64,000 bases of DNA. Source: a bacterium. GTDB taxonomy: Bacteria > Bacillota > Bacilli > Lactobacillales > Streptococcaceae. The notes beneath the pieces are model-generated. The model was not told where the DNA came from and ran no database searches. It saw nothing but the letters and a program-made list of their open reading frames with translations. Position numbers and translations under genes: made by a program. Shown piece after piece: positions 26,057 to 34,764 of this stretch (position 1 is the stretch's first letter; the number at the start of each line of letters is the position of its first letter). The stretch covers positions 1-64,000 of the forward strand of contig CAJNBP010000008.1 in assembly GCA_905221035.1 (NCBI GenBank), in the 5' to 3' direction.

Positions 26057-29000
26057 TCAAGTGCTGACTTCAGAAATTCCCAAAATTTCTCTAATTTCTG
26101 CTAGGGATAGACTGCCACGTGACTCTGTTCCGTCCAATACTTGTGACACCAGATGTTTCTTTTGTTCTTGGAGTTCCTGTATTTTTTCTTCAATGGTTCC
26201 CCTAGTAACCAAGCGATAGACCTCAACCGTTTCTTCCTGACCCATCCGATGGGCACGGCCAATGGCTTGCGCTTCCACCGCAGGATTCCACCAAAGGTCG
26301 ACCAAGATAACCGTATCAGCACCCGTCAGGTTCAGACCGACCCCACCAGCCTTGAGGGAAATCAGAAAGGCATCCCTTTCTCCTTGGTTAAAGGCCTTGG
26401 TCATGTCCTGTCTTTCCTTAGCTGGGGTTGAACCCGTAATTTTAAAGGATGTCAAGCCCAAGTCTGGCAGTTCTTGCTCAATTTTCTCCAACATTCCCTT
26501 GAACTGGGAGAAAATCAAGACACGGTGTCCACCGTCTGCCACCTGTACCAGCAGGTCTCGGAGACTATCCAGTTTACCACTGGCCCCCTGATAATCCTCC
26601 ATAAAGAGGGCAGGCGTGTCGCAGATTTGGCGCAAGCGCATCAGACCAGATAAGATTTCCACCCGACTTCGCTGAAATTCCTGATCTGACACTTGCGCCA
26701 GACGGTCCCTCATCTGTTGCAACTGGGCTAGGTAAATAGCCTTTTGCTGGTCTTCCAGTTCATTCTTATAAACCACTTCAATCAAGTCTGGCAATTCAGT
26801 CAGAACTTCTTCTTTCTTGCGCCGCATGACGAAGGGCTTGATAAACTGAGCCACACGCTCGGCTGGCAATTTCATAAATTCTTTCTTGCTTGGCAAAAGT
26901 CCTGGCATGACGATTTGGAAAATAGACCACAACTCCCCCAGATGATTTTCAATAGGAGTTCCTGACAAGGCAAAGACTGACGGCACCACAAACTGTCTCA
27001 AAGTCTGGGCAATCTTGGTCTGGGCATTTTTCATAACCTGAGCTTCATCCAAAAAAAGGAAGTCAAAGGCCATCCCCTGATAAAGTTCACTGTCCTGACG
27101 AAAGGTAGCATAGCTGGTCACATAGATTTGATGGCTTTCGGCAAGAATCTCTTCACGACTCGTTTTCAAACCATGAACAACAGCTACATCCAACTGTGGG
27201 GCAAATTTCTGAAATTCATCTGCCCAGTTGTAAATCAAACCCGACGGAGCTAGAATCAAGACTCGACTTTCTTTTGTCACTTGACTGGTCAAAAAAGCAA
27301 TGGTCTGAAGGGTTTTCCCCAATCCCATATCATCAGCCAAAATCCCACCAAAACCATAATGATGGAGCATTTGCAGCCAGCCGATTCCCTTTTCCTGATA
27401 ATCTCGCAAATCAGCCTGAACCTGAGTTGCTTGTCGAGGGAAGTCCTCTGGATGCGTCAAATCGTGGGCCAGATTCTGAAATTCTTGTGAGAAAGAAACA
27501 CGGTCTCGCCCTTCAAAGAGATGGGCTAAACTGTAGGCCAAGGACTTCCGAGTCTGCAAGGAGCCATCTTTTAGTTCAAATTGCCCCAGTTCCTGTAAAT
27601 TTTGGCGAATTTTCTTGGTTTCTTCATCAAAAAAGTAGACTTGATTAGACGAATCAATATAAAAATCTTGATTGTCAACCAAGGCCTGCATGGCTTGGTC
27701 AATTTCCTCTTGGGCAATATCTTGAAAATCAAACTGGATTTCCAAGAGACCTCCCTTGGAAGCAATCTGCACTTGAGGGCTCGCTAGGTTATAGAGTTCT
27801 TCTAGCTTGTCTGATAGGTCAACATGCCCGAGTTTTTCAAAGACTGGAATGATGTCATGGAAGAAATGATAGACAGACTCGGCTTTTAAGGCCTGACGCC
27901 AAGATTGAAAATCGGATTCAAAACCCGCTGCCAAACAGACTTGGAAAACTCTTTCTTCTAAGTCAGCATCACTCGAAAAGGGCAATTCTTCTAGCTCTTG
28001 TCGGCTAGATACCTGTCTATCCCCATAATCAAACTGGATTTCTAGACGAATCCGATTATCCTCTTCCCTGTCAAAGTAAAACGATGGAGAAAAAGTTTTG
28101 ATTTGTAAGCGTTCTGGAGCTGAGACGGTCCCCATCTGGCTAAAAAGAGTTAGACAGGAAGCCAACTTATCACGGTCACTGCTATCAAATTGCAGGTGTT
28201 TTTTCCCATGTTGATCCAAAGGCAGCGCTTTGATTTCCTTGAGAAGACGCATCTGCTGGTCTGTGAGAAAATAAACCTGTCCTTTATGGAAAAGTACAGC
28301 TCCCTGATAAAAGACATTGACCCTTGGACTCTCACTGATTTCCATTTCAAAATAATCCGAGTATGCTGTTACTGTAAAGGCAAATAGATTGGCATCAGCA
28401 TGCAAATCCTGAAAAAGCAGGGTCTGGTAGCTATTCACTTGGTGGTCAAATTGAAAATGGGGTAAGGCCATCAATAAATTCACACCCTGCTCAAAAAAAG
28501 TCAGAGGGAAAAAGAGATGCCGACCTTGGTTTTGGAAAAAGAGGTCTGGAGCCTGTCCTTCCTCCATCAGTCCCCGCAAGAAAGTCAGAAGTTCTTGGCT
28601 GGCATCATCAAAGGATTCCCAAGAAAGAGACTCCTCATAAATCTTGCCAATCATATAAGACTTTCTCTGCTCGACAATCCTTAAAAAGAGTGGAATGTCT
28701 CGAATGACATAGTATTTTTGGCTATTGATTTGGCCAATTCTCAGGGTCCACAAGATATAATTGGTTCCTGCTTCCACCTGACCCACAGCTGATAATTCAT
28801 AGGCTCGTTCTGATTTTGGAGACAAGATTCGATCCAAAAACTTGCCACCCAAGGTCACCTTGGTTTCAACGGCCTCTTTTTCTTCATGACCTTCTTCCAG
28901 ACTCTGCAAGATTTCCTGACCACGCTCATCATTTTTCAAAAAATGCTCCAGCGCTGCCAAATGTACACAGTAGCCCCTCTTTTGGAAAAAATCGCAGGCA

Positions 29001-29155
29001 CAAAAAACCAAATCATCCTCTAGACTATAGCGCAGTTCTTCTTCTGCAACACGAGCGTAGAGCCGATTATTCTTTTCCTTGATGATGTCAACCTTACCAG
29101 TTTCATAAAGGGCAACGCCTTCGATACGGACTTTCCCCGGAATCAATTTAGCCAT
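26057..29155 (-). CDS. SWIM zinc finger / SNF2-family DEAD-box-like helicase
   Basis: 1,032 residues. N-terminal SWIM-type zinc finger with C-x-C ... C-x-H spacing (VFCACDFF and RGYCVHLA, about residues 50-67), a long middle region, then the SNF2 ATPase from about 570: motif I LADDMGLGKTLQTIAFL, motif II FLFLDEAQ, motif III ALSGTPIENHLGELWS, and in helicase lobe 2 VLIFSQFKGMLEKI, AGGVGLNLTGADTVI and QAIGRAHRMGQ. Such proteins are double-stranded-DNA translocases that remodel protein-DNA complexes; some are linked to RNA polymerase recycling. First gene of the transcript leading to murC, with an extended -10 promoter at 29181. Confidence 0.92.
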   Translation of the reverse strand: MAKLIPGKVRIEGVALYETGKVDIIKEKNNRLYARVAEEELRYSLEDDLVFCACDFFQKRGYCVHLAALEHFLKNDERGQEILQSLEEGHEEKEAVETKVTLGGKFLDRILSPKSERAYELSAVGQVEAGTNYILWTLRIGQINSQKYYVIRDIPLFLRIVEQRKSYMIGKIYEESLSWESFDDASQELLTFLRGLMEEGQAPDLFFQNQGRHLFFPLTFFEQGVNLLMALPHFQFDHQVNSYQTLLFQDLHADANLFAFTVTAYSDYFEMEISESPRVNVFYQGAVLFHKGQVYFLTDQQMRLLKEIKALPLDQHGKKHLQFDSSDRDKLASCLTLFSQMGTVSAPERLQIKTFSPSFYFDREEDNRIRLEIQFDYGDRQVSSRQELEELPFSSDADLEERVFQVCLAAGFESDFQSWRQALKAESVYHFFHDIIPVFEKLGHVDLSDKLEELYNLASPQVQIASKGGLLEIQFDFQDIAQEEIDQAMQALVDNQDFYIDSSNQVYFFDEETKKIRQNLQELGQFELKDGSLQTRKSLAYSLAHLFEGRDRVSFSQEFQNLAHDLTHPEDFPRQATQVQADLRDYQEKGIGWLQMLHHYGFGGILADDMGLGKTLQTIAFLTSQVTKESRVLILAPSGLIYNWADEFQKFAPQLDVAVVHGLKTSREEILAESHQIYVTSYATFRQDSELYQGMAFDFLFLDEAQVMKNAQTKIAQTLRQFVVPSVFALSGTPIENHLGELWSIFQIVMPGLLPSKKEFMKLPAERVAQFIKPFVMRRKKEEVLTELPDLIEVVYKNELEDQQKAIYLAQLQQMRDRLAQVSDQEFQRSRVEILSGLMRLRQICDTPALFMEDYQGASGKLDSLRDLLVQVADGGHRVLIFSQFKGMLEKIEQELPDLGLTSFKITGSTPAKERQDMTKAFNQGERDAFLISLKAGGVGLNLTGADTVILVDLWWNPAVEAQAIGRAHRMGQEETVEVYRLVTRGTIEEKIQELQEQKKHLVSQVLDGTESRGSLSLAEIREILGISEVST

Positions 29156-29180
29156 ATTTTCACCTTTACCTTATCTTTTT

Positions 29181-29189
29181 ATTATACCA
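29181..29189 (-). promoter_or_regulatory. Extended -10 promoter of the SNF2 gene
   Basis: TGG-TATAAT on the minus strand, 25 bp upstream of the start; no good -35. Confidence 0.5.
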
Positions 29190-29208
29190 TATTTTCACCT
29201 ATGAAAAT

Positions 29209-29241
29209 AGCCTTCTAGGAATACTTTTCTCCTAGAAGGCT
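29209..29241 (-). terminator. Terminator-like hairpin after patB
   Basis: Perfect 12-bp arms AGCCTTCTAGGA / TCCTAGAAGGCT followed on the minus strand by ATTTTC. Confidence 0.7.
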
Positions 29242-29247
29242 GGATTT

Positions 29248-30414
29248 TTAACGTTTGGAAAAAGTGGTAACGATACGCTGGCAGACTTCTTGCAACAGAG
29301 ATTTAGGCATGGCTACATTGAGGCGGGCATGGAGACTTCCTTCCTCTCCAAAATCCAAACCACGGTTGAGGATAACCTTGGCTTCATTTCTCAAAAGCTC
29401 TTGCAATCTTTCATCAGTCAGGTCATAAGCTGAAAAATCAAGCCAAATCAAGTAGGTTCCTTGCGGTTTCATGACCTTGATTTTAGTCTCTTTTCCAAAT
29501 AAATCGACCACATAATTGATATGGTCTTCAAAAACTTGCTTGAGTTCTCCCAGCCAATCCTTCCCATAACGATAGGCAGCTTCTGTCGCCAAATAACCCA
29601 GACCTGAAATTTCATGCTGATTATTAGCCAACTGGCGTTTCTGGTAAGCCGCTCTCAACCTAGGATTTTCAATCACTGCATAGGAATTTTTTGTCCCAGC
29701 AATGTTAAAGGTTTTAGTGGCACTGCTCAAGACGATGGCAAATTCTTTAAAGTCAGGGTTGATGGTATTGAAAGAATGATGCTTGTGACCAAAGAGGGCC
29801 AAATCTTGGTGAATCTCATCTGAAACCAAGAAAACACCATGTTTTTGGCAGAGTTGTCCAATCTTCTCCAACACTTCCTTTTCCCACACACGTCCACCAG
29901 GATTGTGAGGGTTGCAGAGAATATAGAGCTTGACATCCTCTTCTACCAGATCCTTTTCAAGTTTGTCAAAGTCAATCTCAAACAGACCATCCTTTTCCAC
30001 CAAAGAATTGGTAATCAATCTGCGGTTATTCAACTTGACACTGCGAGCAAAAGGTGGGTAAACTGGTGTGTTAATCAGAACCGCTTCGCCTTCTTTTGTA
30101 AAGGCTTGAATAGCTGTTGAAGTAGCTGGTACTACACCCTCAATAAAGACAAGGGCCTCTTTGTCAAAGTGGTAACCGTGTTGTGTAGCTTCCCACTTTT
30201 GAACTTCCTTAATTAAATCATCACTGGCATAGGTATAGCCATAAACCAGTTGGTCTGCGTAAGTCTGCACAGCTTGGCGGATTTCAGGCAAGACCACAAA
30301 GTCCATATCCGCTATCCAAGCTGGTAGGACTTCGTTATCCGTTTCCGCCTCTTTCCATTTATAGGTATGGTGCCCTAAACGATTGGGCAGGCTTGTAAAA
30401 TCATATTTTCCCAT
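29248..30414 (-). CDS. patB: PLP-dependent C-S lyase / aminotransferase, PatB/MalY family
   Basis: 388 residues from ATG 30414 (GGAAGG upstream); a longer frame to 30453 would overlap metB further. Fold-type I PLP enzyme with the family opening FTSLPNRLGHHTYKWKEAE, WIADMDF, NPHNPGGRVW, SDEIHQDL and the PLP lysine motif SATKTFNIAG. PatB/MalY proteins cleave cystathionine to homocysteine, pyruvate and ammonia and release H2S from cysteine. It lies right after the cystathionine gamma-synthase gene, so the pair forms the cysteine-to-homocysteine route. Confidence 0.88.
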   Translation of the reverse strand: MGKYDFTSLPNRLGHHTYKWKEAETDNEVLPAWIADMDFVVLPEIRQAVQTYADQLVYGYTYASDDLIKEVQKWEATQHGYHFDKEALVFIEGVVPATSTAIQAFTKEGEAVLINTPVYPPFARSVKLNNRRLITNSLVEKDGLFEIDFDKLEKDLVEEDVKLYILCNPHNPGGRVWEKEVLEKIGQLCQKHGVFLVSDEIHQDLALFGHKHHSFNTINPDFKEFAIVLSSATKTFNIAGTKNSYAVIENPRLRAAYQKRQLANNQHEISGLGYLATEAAYRYGKDWLGELKQVFEDHINYVVDLFGKETKIKVMKPQGTYLIWLDFSAYDLTDERLQELLRNEAKVILNRGLDFGEEGSLHARLNVAMPKSLLQEVCQRIVTTFSKR

Positions 30415-30421
30415 CTTTGTC

Positions 30422-31516
30422 TTATCCTTCCAAGGCTTGGCGCAAATCTGCAATCAAATCTCTAGCATCCTCAATCCCAATTGACAAGCGCAAGAGGTCA
30501 TCTGTCAAACCATAAGAATGGCGCACTTCTGCTGGAATATCGGCATGGGTTTGCGTCGTTGGATAAGTAATGAGACTTTCCACCCCACCTAAACTTTCCG
30601 CAAAAGAGAAGACTTTTAGGCTGTTCAAGATATGCGGAATGCGTGTTTCATCCGCTACTTTAAAGGAAATCATACCTCCACGACCAGTGTAGAGAACTTC
30701 CTTAACTGCTGGAGAATCCTTCAAAAAGGCAACCACTTCTTGGGCATTGGCAGTTGAGCGCTCCATACGAAGAGATAGAGTCTTGAGACCACGAATCAAT
30801 TGATAACTGTCAAATGGAGACAAGACTGCTCCTGTCGTATTGAGATTGTAGAAAAGCTTCTCGTATAGTTCTAAACTATTGGTCACAACCACTCCAGCCA
30901 AGACATCATTGTGCCCTGCCAGATACTTAGTCGCTGAATGCAGAACGATATCCGCACCATCTTCAATCGGACGTTGATAGATAGGGCTGTAGAAGGTATT
31001 GTCCACGACCACTTTGGCACCCTTAGCATGAGCCAATTTTGCTAGTTTCTCAATATCAAATTCCAACATCAAGGGATTGGTTGGCGTTTCAATATAGAGA
31101 ACATCCACGTCTTTTTCTAACTCAGCAATCAACTCTTCTTCTGTATTAGCATAGGTAAAATGGAATCGACCTTCCTGCTCCACTTGGTTGAACCAGCGGA
31201 AAGAACCACCGTAAAGGTCACGGACAGCTAAAACCTTACTTCCTACTGGGAAAACGCTAAAGGCCAATACAATTGCTGACATCCCTGAGCTAGTCGCTAG
31301 GGCATAATCTGCTGACTCAATAGCTGCCAAGACTTCTTCAGCCTTACTACGAGTTGGGTTTTTAGTACGCGTATAGTCAAATCCAGTAGACTGACCAAAC
31401 TCTGGGTGCTGATAGGTCGTTGAAAAATGTAGCGGCGTCACCAAAGCTCCTGTCGCTTCATCTGACTTGATACCCGCCTGGGCCAAAATTGTGTTGATGT
31501 GTAATTCCTTGCTCAT
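30422..31516 (-). CDS. metB: Cystathionine gamma-synthase / trans-sulfuration PLP enzyme
   Basis: 364 residues, ATG 31516 with GGAGG seven bases upstream. Cys/Met-metabolism PLP family: TTYQHPEFG near the N-terminus, substrate-site FDYTRTKNPTR, and the PLP-lysine motif DIVLHSATKYLAGHNDVLAG (about 187-206). Likely joins O-acyl-homoserine and cysteine to cystathionine; some relatives instead take sulfide or act as lyases, which sequence alone does not separate. Operon with patB, whose start is 8 bp downstream. Extended -10 promoter at 31543; a BOX element lies further upstream. Confidence 0.88.
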   Translation of the reverse strand: MSKELHINTILAQAGIKSDEATGALVTPLHFSTTYQHPEFGQSTGFDYTRTKNPTRSKAEEVLAAIESADYALATSSGMSAIVLAFSVFPVGSKVLAVRDLYGGSFRWFNQVEQEGRFHFTYANTEEELIAELEKDVDVLYIETPTNPLMLEFDIEKLAKLAHAKGAKVVVDNTFYSPIYQRPIEDGADIVLHSATKYLAGHNDVLAGVVVTNSLELYEKLFYNLNTTGAVLSPFDSYQLIRGLKTLSLRMERSTANAQEVVAFLKDSPAVKEVLYTGRGGMISFKVADETRIPHILNSLKVFSFAESLGGVESLITYPTTQTHADIPAEVRHSYGLTDDLLRLSIGIEDARDLIADLRQALEG

Positions 31517-31542
31517 ACAATACCTCCAAATCTATAGTAACT

Positions 31543-31551
31543 ATTGTACCA
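31543..31551 (-). promoter_or_regulatory. Extended -10 promoter of metB-patB
   Basis: TGG-TACAAT on the minus strand, about 27 bp upstream of the metB ATG; no good -35 at 17 bp. Confidence 0.5.
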
Positions 31552-31614
31552 CTTATTTTCATCAACTCATTTTCTTCTTTTCAAGAGCTAGTTATAGTTT
31601 CAAACTATACACTT

Positions 31615-31766
31615 ATACTCTTCGAAAATCTCTTCAAACCACGTCAGCGTCGCCTTACCGTATATATGTGACTGACTTCGTCAGTCTTATCTACAACCTC
31701 AAAACAGTGTTTTGAGCAACCTGCGACTAGCTTCCTAGTTTGCTCTTTGATTTTCATTGAGTATTA
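31615..31766. repeat. BOX element (A-B-C type)
   Basis: 152 bp bounded by ATACTC...GAGTAT ends. Contains the boxA-like ACGTCAGCGTCGCCTTACC, which matches the region used for BOX-PCR priming, a central CAAAACAGTGTTTTGAG palindrome (boxB) and a boxC-like tail CTAGCTTCCTAGTTTGCTC. BOX elements are non-autonomous, hairpin-forming repeats of pneumococcus and close relatives. This one fills the gap between metB and the next gene. Confidence 0.88.
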
Positions 31767-31831
31767 GCTAGTAAAGCTAAAAAGAATCCAGAAAATACTC
31801 CAGATTCTTTTGTGAAAATGATTGCTAGTGC

Positions 31832-32287
31832 TTACTTGGACCGAAAGAAATCCTGTTGAGCTAAATAGTCATAATGCTCTTTGTTAAATTGATATTGGCC
31901 CACACGCTGACTAACCTGACCGACATCCACGGAAAACATATAGGTTTCATTTTGATAGTTCCAGCTCAGCCTGACCGTATTCAAGACTGGCTTATAAGTA
32001 AAATCTTTAACTTGATTCCAAGGCATCTCAAGGACTTGATTAAAACGATTCTCAGTTATATCACTGATGTCCATCAAATAGATTCCCTTAGGTGTGAATG
32101 CCAGAATCTTAGGCTTCACACTCGACTGAACATAGTAACTTCCTCCTACAATGAAGAAATCAATAAAGGATTTCAACCATGTTTTTTTCTTGAAGGCCAT
32201 CAGAAAATTCTTTTGCCCTTCAATGCGACAAGTTGAAAGAAATGATGCAATCTGTTTTTCTGTTGCAAACTCCATAATAGCGCCCAT
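31832..32287 (-). CDS. Hypothetical protein, possible PH-like/YcxB-type fold
   Basis: 151 residues from ATG 32287 with GGAGG upstream. One weakly hydrophobic stretch (SFIDFFIVGGSYYVQSSVKP, about 35-54). The rest alternates beta-like strands: PKILAFTPKGIYLMDISD, NQVLEMPWNQVKDFTYKP, NTVRLSWNYQNETYMFSVD. That pattern resembles bacterial PH-like domains, but no family motif is decisive. Stand-alone, with a long leader holding a hairpin. Function unknown. Confidence 0.7.
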   Translation of the reverse strand: MGAIMEFATEKQIASFLSTCRIEGQKNFLMAFKKKTWLKSFIDFFIVGGSYYVQSSVKPKILAFTPKGIYLMDISDITENRFNQVLEMPWNQVKDFTYKPVLNTVRLSWNYQNETYMFSVDVGQVSQRVGQYQFNKEHYDYLAQQDFFRSK

Positions 32288-32553
32288 GATGTTACCTCCA
32301 TAACAATTAGTAAATAGGCAGATAAGAACTCTTCACATAAAGAAGAACTTATCATTTGTTGCATTTTATCTTACTTTTCCAGTAGATGGCATCCCTCCTA
32401 TAAAATCACCCTAGCATGTGCATACTTCAATCAACATTAGGGAGATTTCGAACCTAGTTTTCCACAACCTTTTATTATATTCATTATATCATAAAACTAA
32501 CAAACAATTTAAAAAATGTAATCACTTTTCTTCCAAATTTGCCATCATTCTAT
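32288..32553. other. Leader and promoter of the 151-residue hypothetical gene
   Basis: No gene. An extended -10 (TGA-TATAAT, 32483-32488, minus strand) predicts a leader of about 190 nt. The leader carries an inverted repeat at 32321-32353 (arms GATAAG/CTTATC with inner CTTC/GAAG pairs), about 35 nt upstream of the start codon. No known riboswitch recognised. Confidence 0.45.
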
Positions 32554-32590
32554 AAAAAACGACAGTTTCTTTCGAAACCATCGTTTTCTT
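32554..32590 (-). terminator. aliB terminator
   Basis: Arms AAAACGATGGTTTC / GAAACTGTCGTTTT (one mismatch) around a GAAA-like loop, followed by T-rich sequence on the minus strand. Confidence 0.85.
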
Positions 32591-32599
32591 GAAAAATCC

Positions 32600-34558
32600 T
32601 TATTTGACATGTTTTGCCAATTCTTCTTGGGCTTTTTTATTAGATTCTTCTTTTTCTTTCAACCATTTTTCTTTAGCTTTTTCAAATTCATCTTTTGTGA
32701 CTGTCTTATCTTGTACTTTGAGGTATTTATAGGATTCGATACCTTTATTACCAGCTAATGAATATGGTTCTGAGAAAGGAACTGTTTTTCTCAACACTGG
32801 TGTTCCACCCTTAGAAACATTTGGAATTGCTAAAGCACTATCTACCAACCAAGCTTGGATCTCAGCATATTTTTCATAGCGTTTCGCAAGATCTTGTTCC
32901 TTGTTAGCTTCTTCCAACATTTGAGTGTAGACATCTAGTCCAACAGCCTTGGCCTTGTCATTGGCTTGACCTGGCTCTAAACCTAGATTTTGCATCAAAC
33001 CACCAGAATGAACGTTAAAGACATCAAGATAGGTTGAAGGATCTTGGTAATCAGGACCCCAACCACCGTTGTAAAGATCATAATCCTTCTGAGCTGCTGT
33101 CTGAGCCAAATAGCTTGAATTGTCATAATCTTCAGTAGAAAGTTGTTGAATATCAATTACAACATTTTCTGCACCTAAGGCTGCTTCAATAGATTGCTTC
33201 ATAGAATTTGCCTCTTGGACACCCTTTTTAGCAGCTTGGTCAACTGTCATGTCCAAGTGGATAGGGAATTGGACTCCTTTGGCTTGGAGTTCTTTCTTAG
33301 CCTCTGCAAATTTGGCTTTAGCTTTTTCAGCATTGTAGTATGGATCCTGAGCATCCGCAAAGTTGATTCCTTGCCATTCTTTACCATAATTCACCATCTT
33401 TGAGGCTACTACTTCACCAAAATCTTTTCCATTGATACTTACAAATGTTGGAGGTACGACTAGGTTACGCAAAATCTTAGTTGCACCCTCTTCTCCTTGA
33501 GATTGAGCGCCATAGGATGTACGGTCATAGGCAAAGTTAATGGCTTGACGGAAGTTTTTATTAAGAACCGCTTCCTGAGTCGATTTCTTCTCAGCATCAC
33601 TTGTTTTTGAAGTGAATTTATAAGATTTTCTATCCAAGTTGAAGTTCAAGAAGTAAGATGTAGCATCTTGCAAGCTATAAATGATATTATCCTTATTCTT
33701 CTCTTTAATTCCTTCAAAGCTTGAACTATTTGGATAGAGACGAGCGTAACTATAAGCCCCCTCGACAAAGTTACGAGCCAGTGCATCTTGGTCATTACCA
33801 TCATAATAGGCCAATTTGACATCATCTACAAAGACATTTTTAGCATCCCAGTAGTTAGGATTTTTCTTGAATTCGATAACTGATTTTGAAACAAAGGATT
33901 TCATCAAGAAAGGTCCATTGTACAAAATGCTAGATGGGTCTACCTTCCCAAAATCATCCCCTTTTGATTTCAAGAAATCCGCATTAACTGGGAAGAGTAT
34001 AGTTGATGTCGTTTTTGAGTTCCAGTAAGATTCTGGTCGTGTCAAAGTATATTGAACGGTTTGGTCATCAAGAGCCTTAACTCCGACAGTTGAGAAGTCG
34101 CTTGTTTTACCAGTGATATAGTCATCTAAACCAGCAACGGATTCTTGCACTAAGTACAAGGCTTCTGATTTTTTATCAGCCGCATATTTCAAACCAGTAA
34201 CAAAATCTTGGGCAGTTACAGGAGCATATTCATCTCCTTCTGAAGTATACCACTTAATGTCCTTACGAAGTTTGTAGGTATAGGTCAAACCGTCTTGAGA
34301 AACACTCCAATCCTCTGCCAAAGATGGGACATAGTTCCCATACTGGTCATTTTCCATGAGCCCATCTACCAGATTGGTCACAATATCATTGGTTGTTGCA
34401 CGGTTTTCTGCTAGATAGTTCAAACTTGATGGATCGCTTGAGTAAACATAGTTATATGTTTTTGACGCTGTGCTAGAATTTCCACAGGCACTTAACAAAA
34501 TACCTGCACTTAACACGACACCTGCAAGCGTTGCATACTTGGCCTTAGACTTTTTCAT
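32600..34558 (-). CDS. aliB: Oligopeptide-binding lipoprotein AliB
   Basis: 652 residues. Lipoprotein signal with lipobox LLSAC (Cys about residue 25), then an SBP_bac_5 (OppA-type) fold: YVYSSDPSSLNYLAENRATT, LYNGPFLMKSFV, INFAYDRTSYG, GGWGPDYQDPSTYLDVF. In pneumococcus AliB delivers peptides to the Ami ABC permease and is encoded away from the ami locus; here too no permease genes are adjacent. Length and sequence fit AliB rather than AmiA or AliA. It has a near-consensus promoter and its own terminator, so it is monocistronic. Confidence 0.93.
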   Translation of the reverse strand: MKKSKAKYATLAGVVLSAGILLSACGNSSTASKTYNYVYSSDPSSLNYLAENRATTNDIVTNLVDGLMENDQYGNYVPSLAEDWSVSQDGLTYTYKLRKDIKWYTSEGDEYAPVTAQDFVTGLKYAADKKSEALYLVQESVAGLDDYITGKTSDFSTVGVKALDDQTVQYTLTRPESYWNSKTTSTILFPVNADFLKSKGDDFGKVDPSSILYNGPFLMKSFVSKSVIEFKKNPNYWDAKNVFVDDVKLAYYDGNDQDALARNFVEGAYSYARLYPNSSSFEGIKEKNKDNIIYSLQDATSYFLNFNLDRKSYKFTSKTSDAEKKSTQEAVLNKNFRQAINFAYDRTSYGAQSQGEEGATKILRNLVVPPTFVSINGKDFGEVVASKMVNYGKEWQGINFADAQDPYYNAEKAKAKFAEAKKELQAKGVQFPIHLDMTVDQAAKKGVQEANSMKQSIEAALGAENVVIDIQQLSTEDYDNSSYLAQTAAQKDYDLYNGGWGPDYQDPSTYLDVFNVHSGGLMQNLGLEPGQANDKAKAVGLDVYTQMLEEANKEQDLAKRYEKYAEIQAWLVDSALAIPNVSKGGTPVLRKTVPFSEPYSLAGNKGIESYKYLKVQDKTVTKDEFEKAKEKWLKEKEESNKKAQEELAKHVK

Positions 34559-34590
34559 TTCCAGAACCTCCTGATTTAAATATTTGTTTT

Positions 34591-34619
34591 ATTATACAGA
34601 CTAACTACTTTTTAGTCAA
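34591..34619 (-). promoter_or_regulatory. aliB promoter
   Basis: -35 TTGACT (34614-34619), 17-bp spacer, -10 TATAAT (34591-34596), minus strand. Confidence 0.78.
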
Positions 34620-34696
34620 GTATTTTTTGACATAAAATTCAATTACTTTCGTTATTTATTCTCTGTTTTACATTTTATATCCAATTCTAACAATAA

Positions 34697-34748
34697 AAAA
34701 TGAATAAGAGAGTGTTTTGGTTTTTAAAAAACTCAACTTATTCATTTT
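34697..34748 (-). terminator. Terminator of the flippase gene
   Basis: Twelve-base-pair arms AAAATGAATAAG / CTTATTCATTTT with a 28-nt loop and T run on the minus strand. Confidence 0.7.
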
Positions 34749-34764
34749 ATTTATAAATTATTTT

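Noticed and set aside
32380..32410. Tiny open frame in the leader at about 32390 preceded by GGAGGG
   Set aside because: The purine run touches the ATG, leaving no proper spacing, and the frame is only eight codons long.
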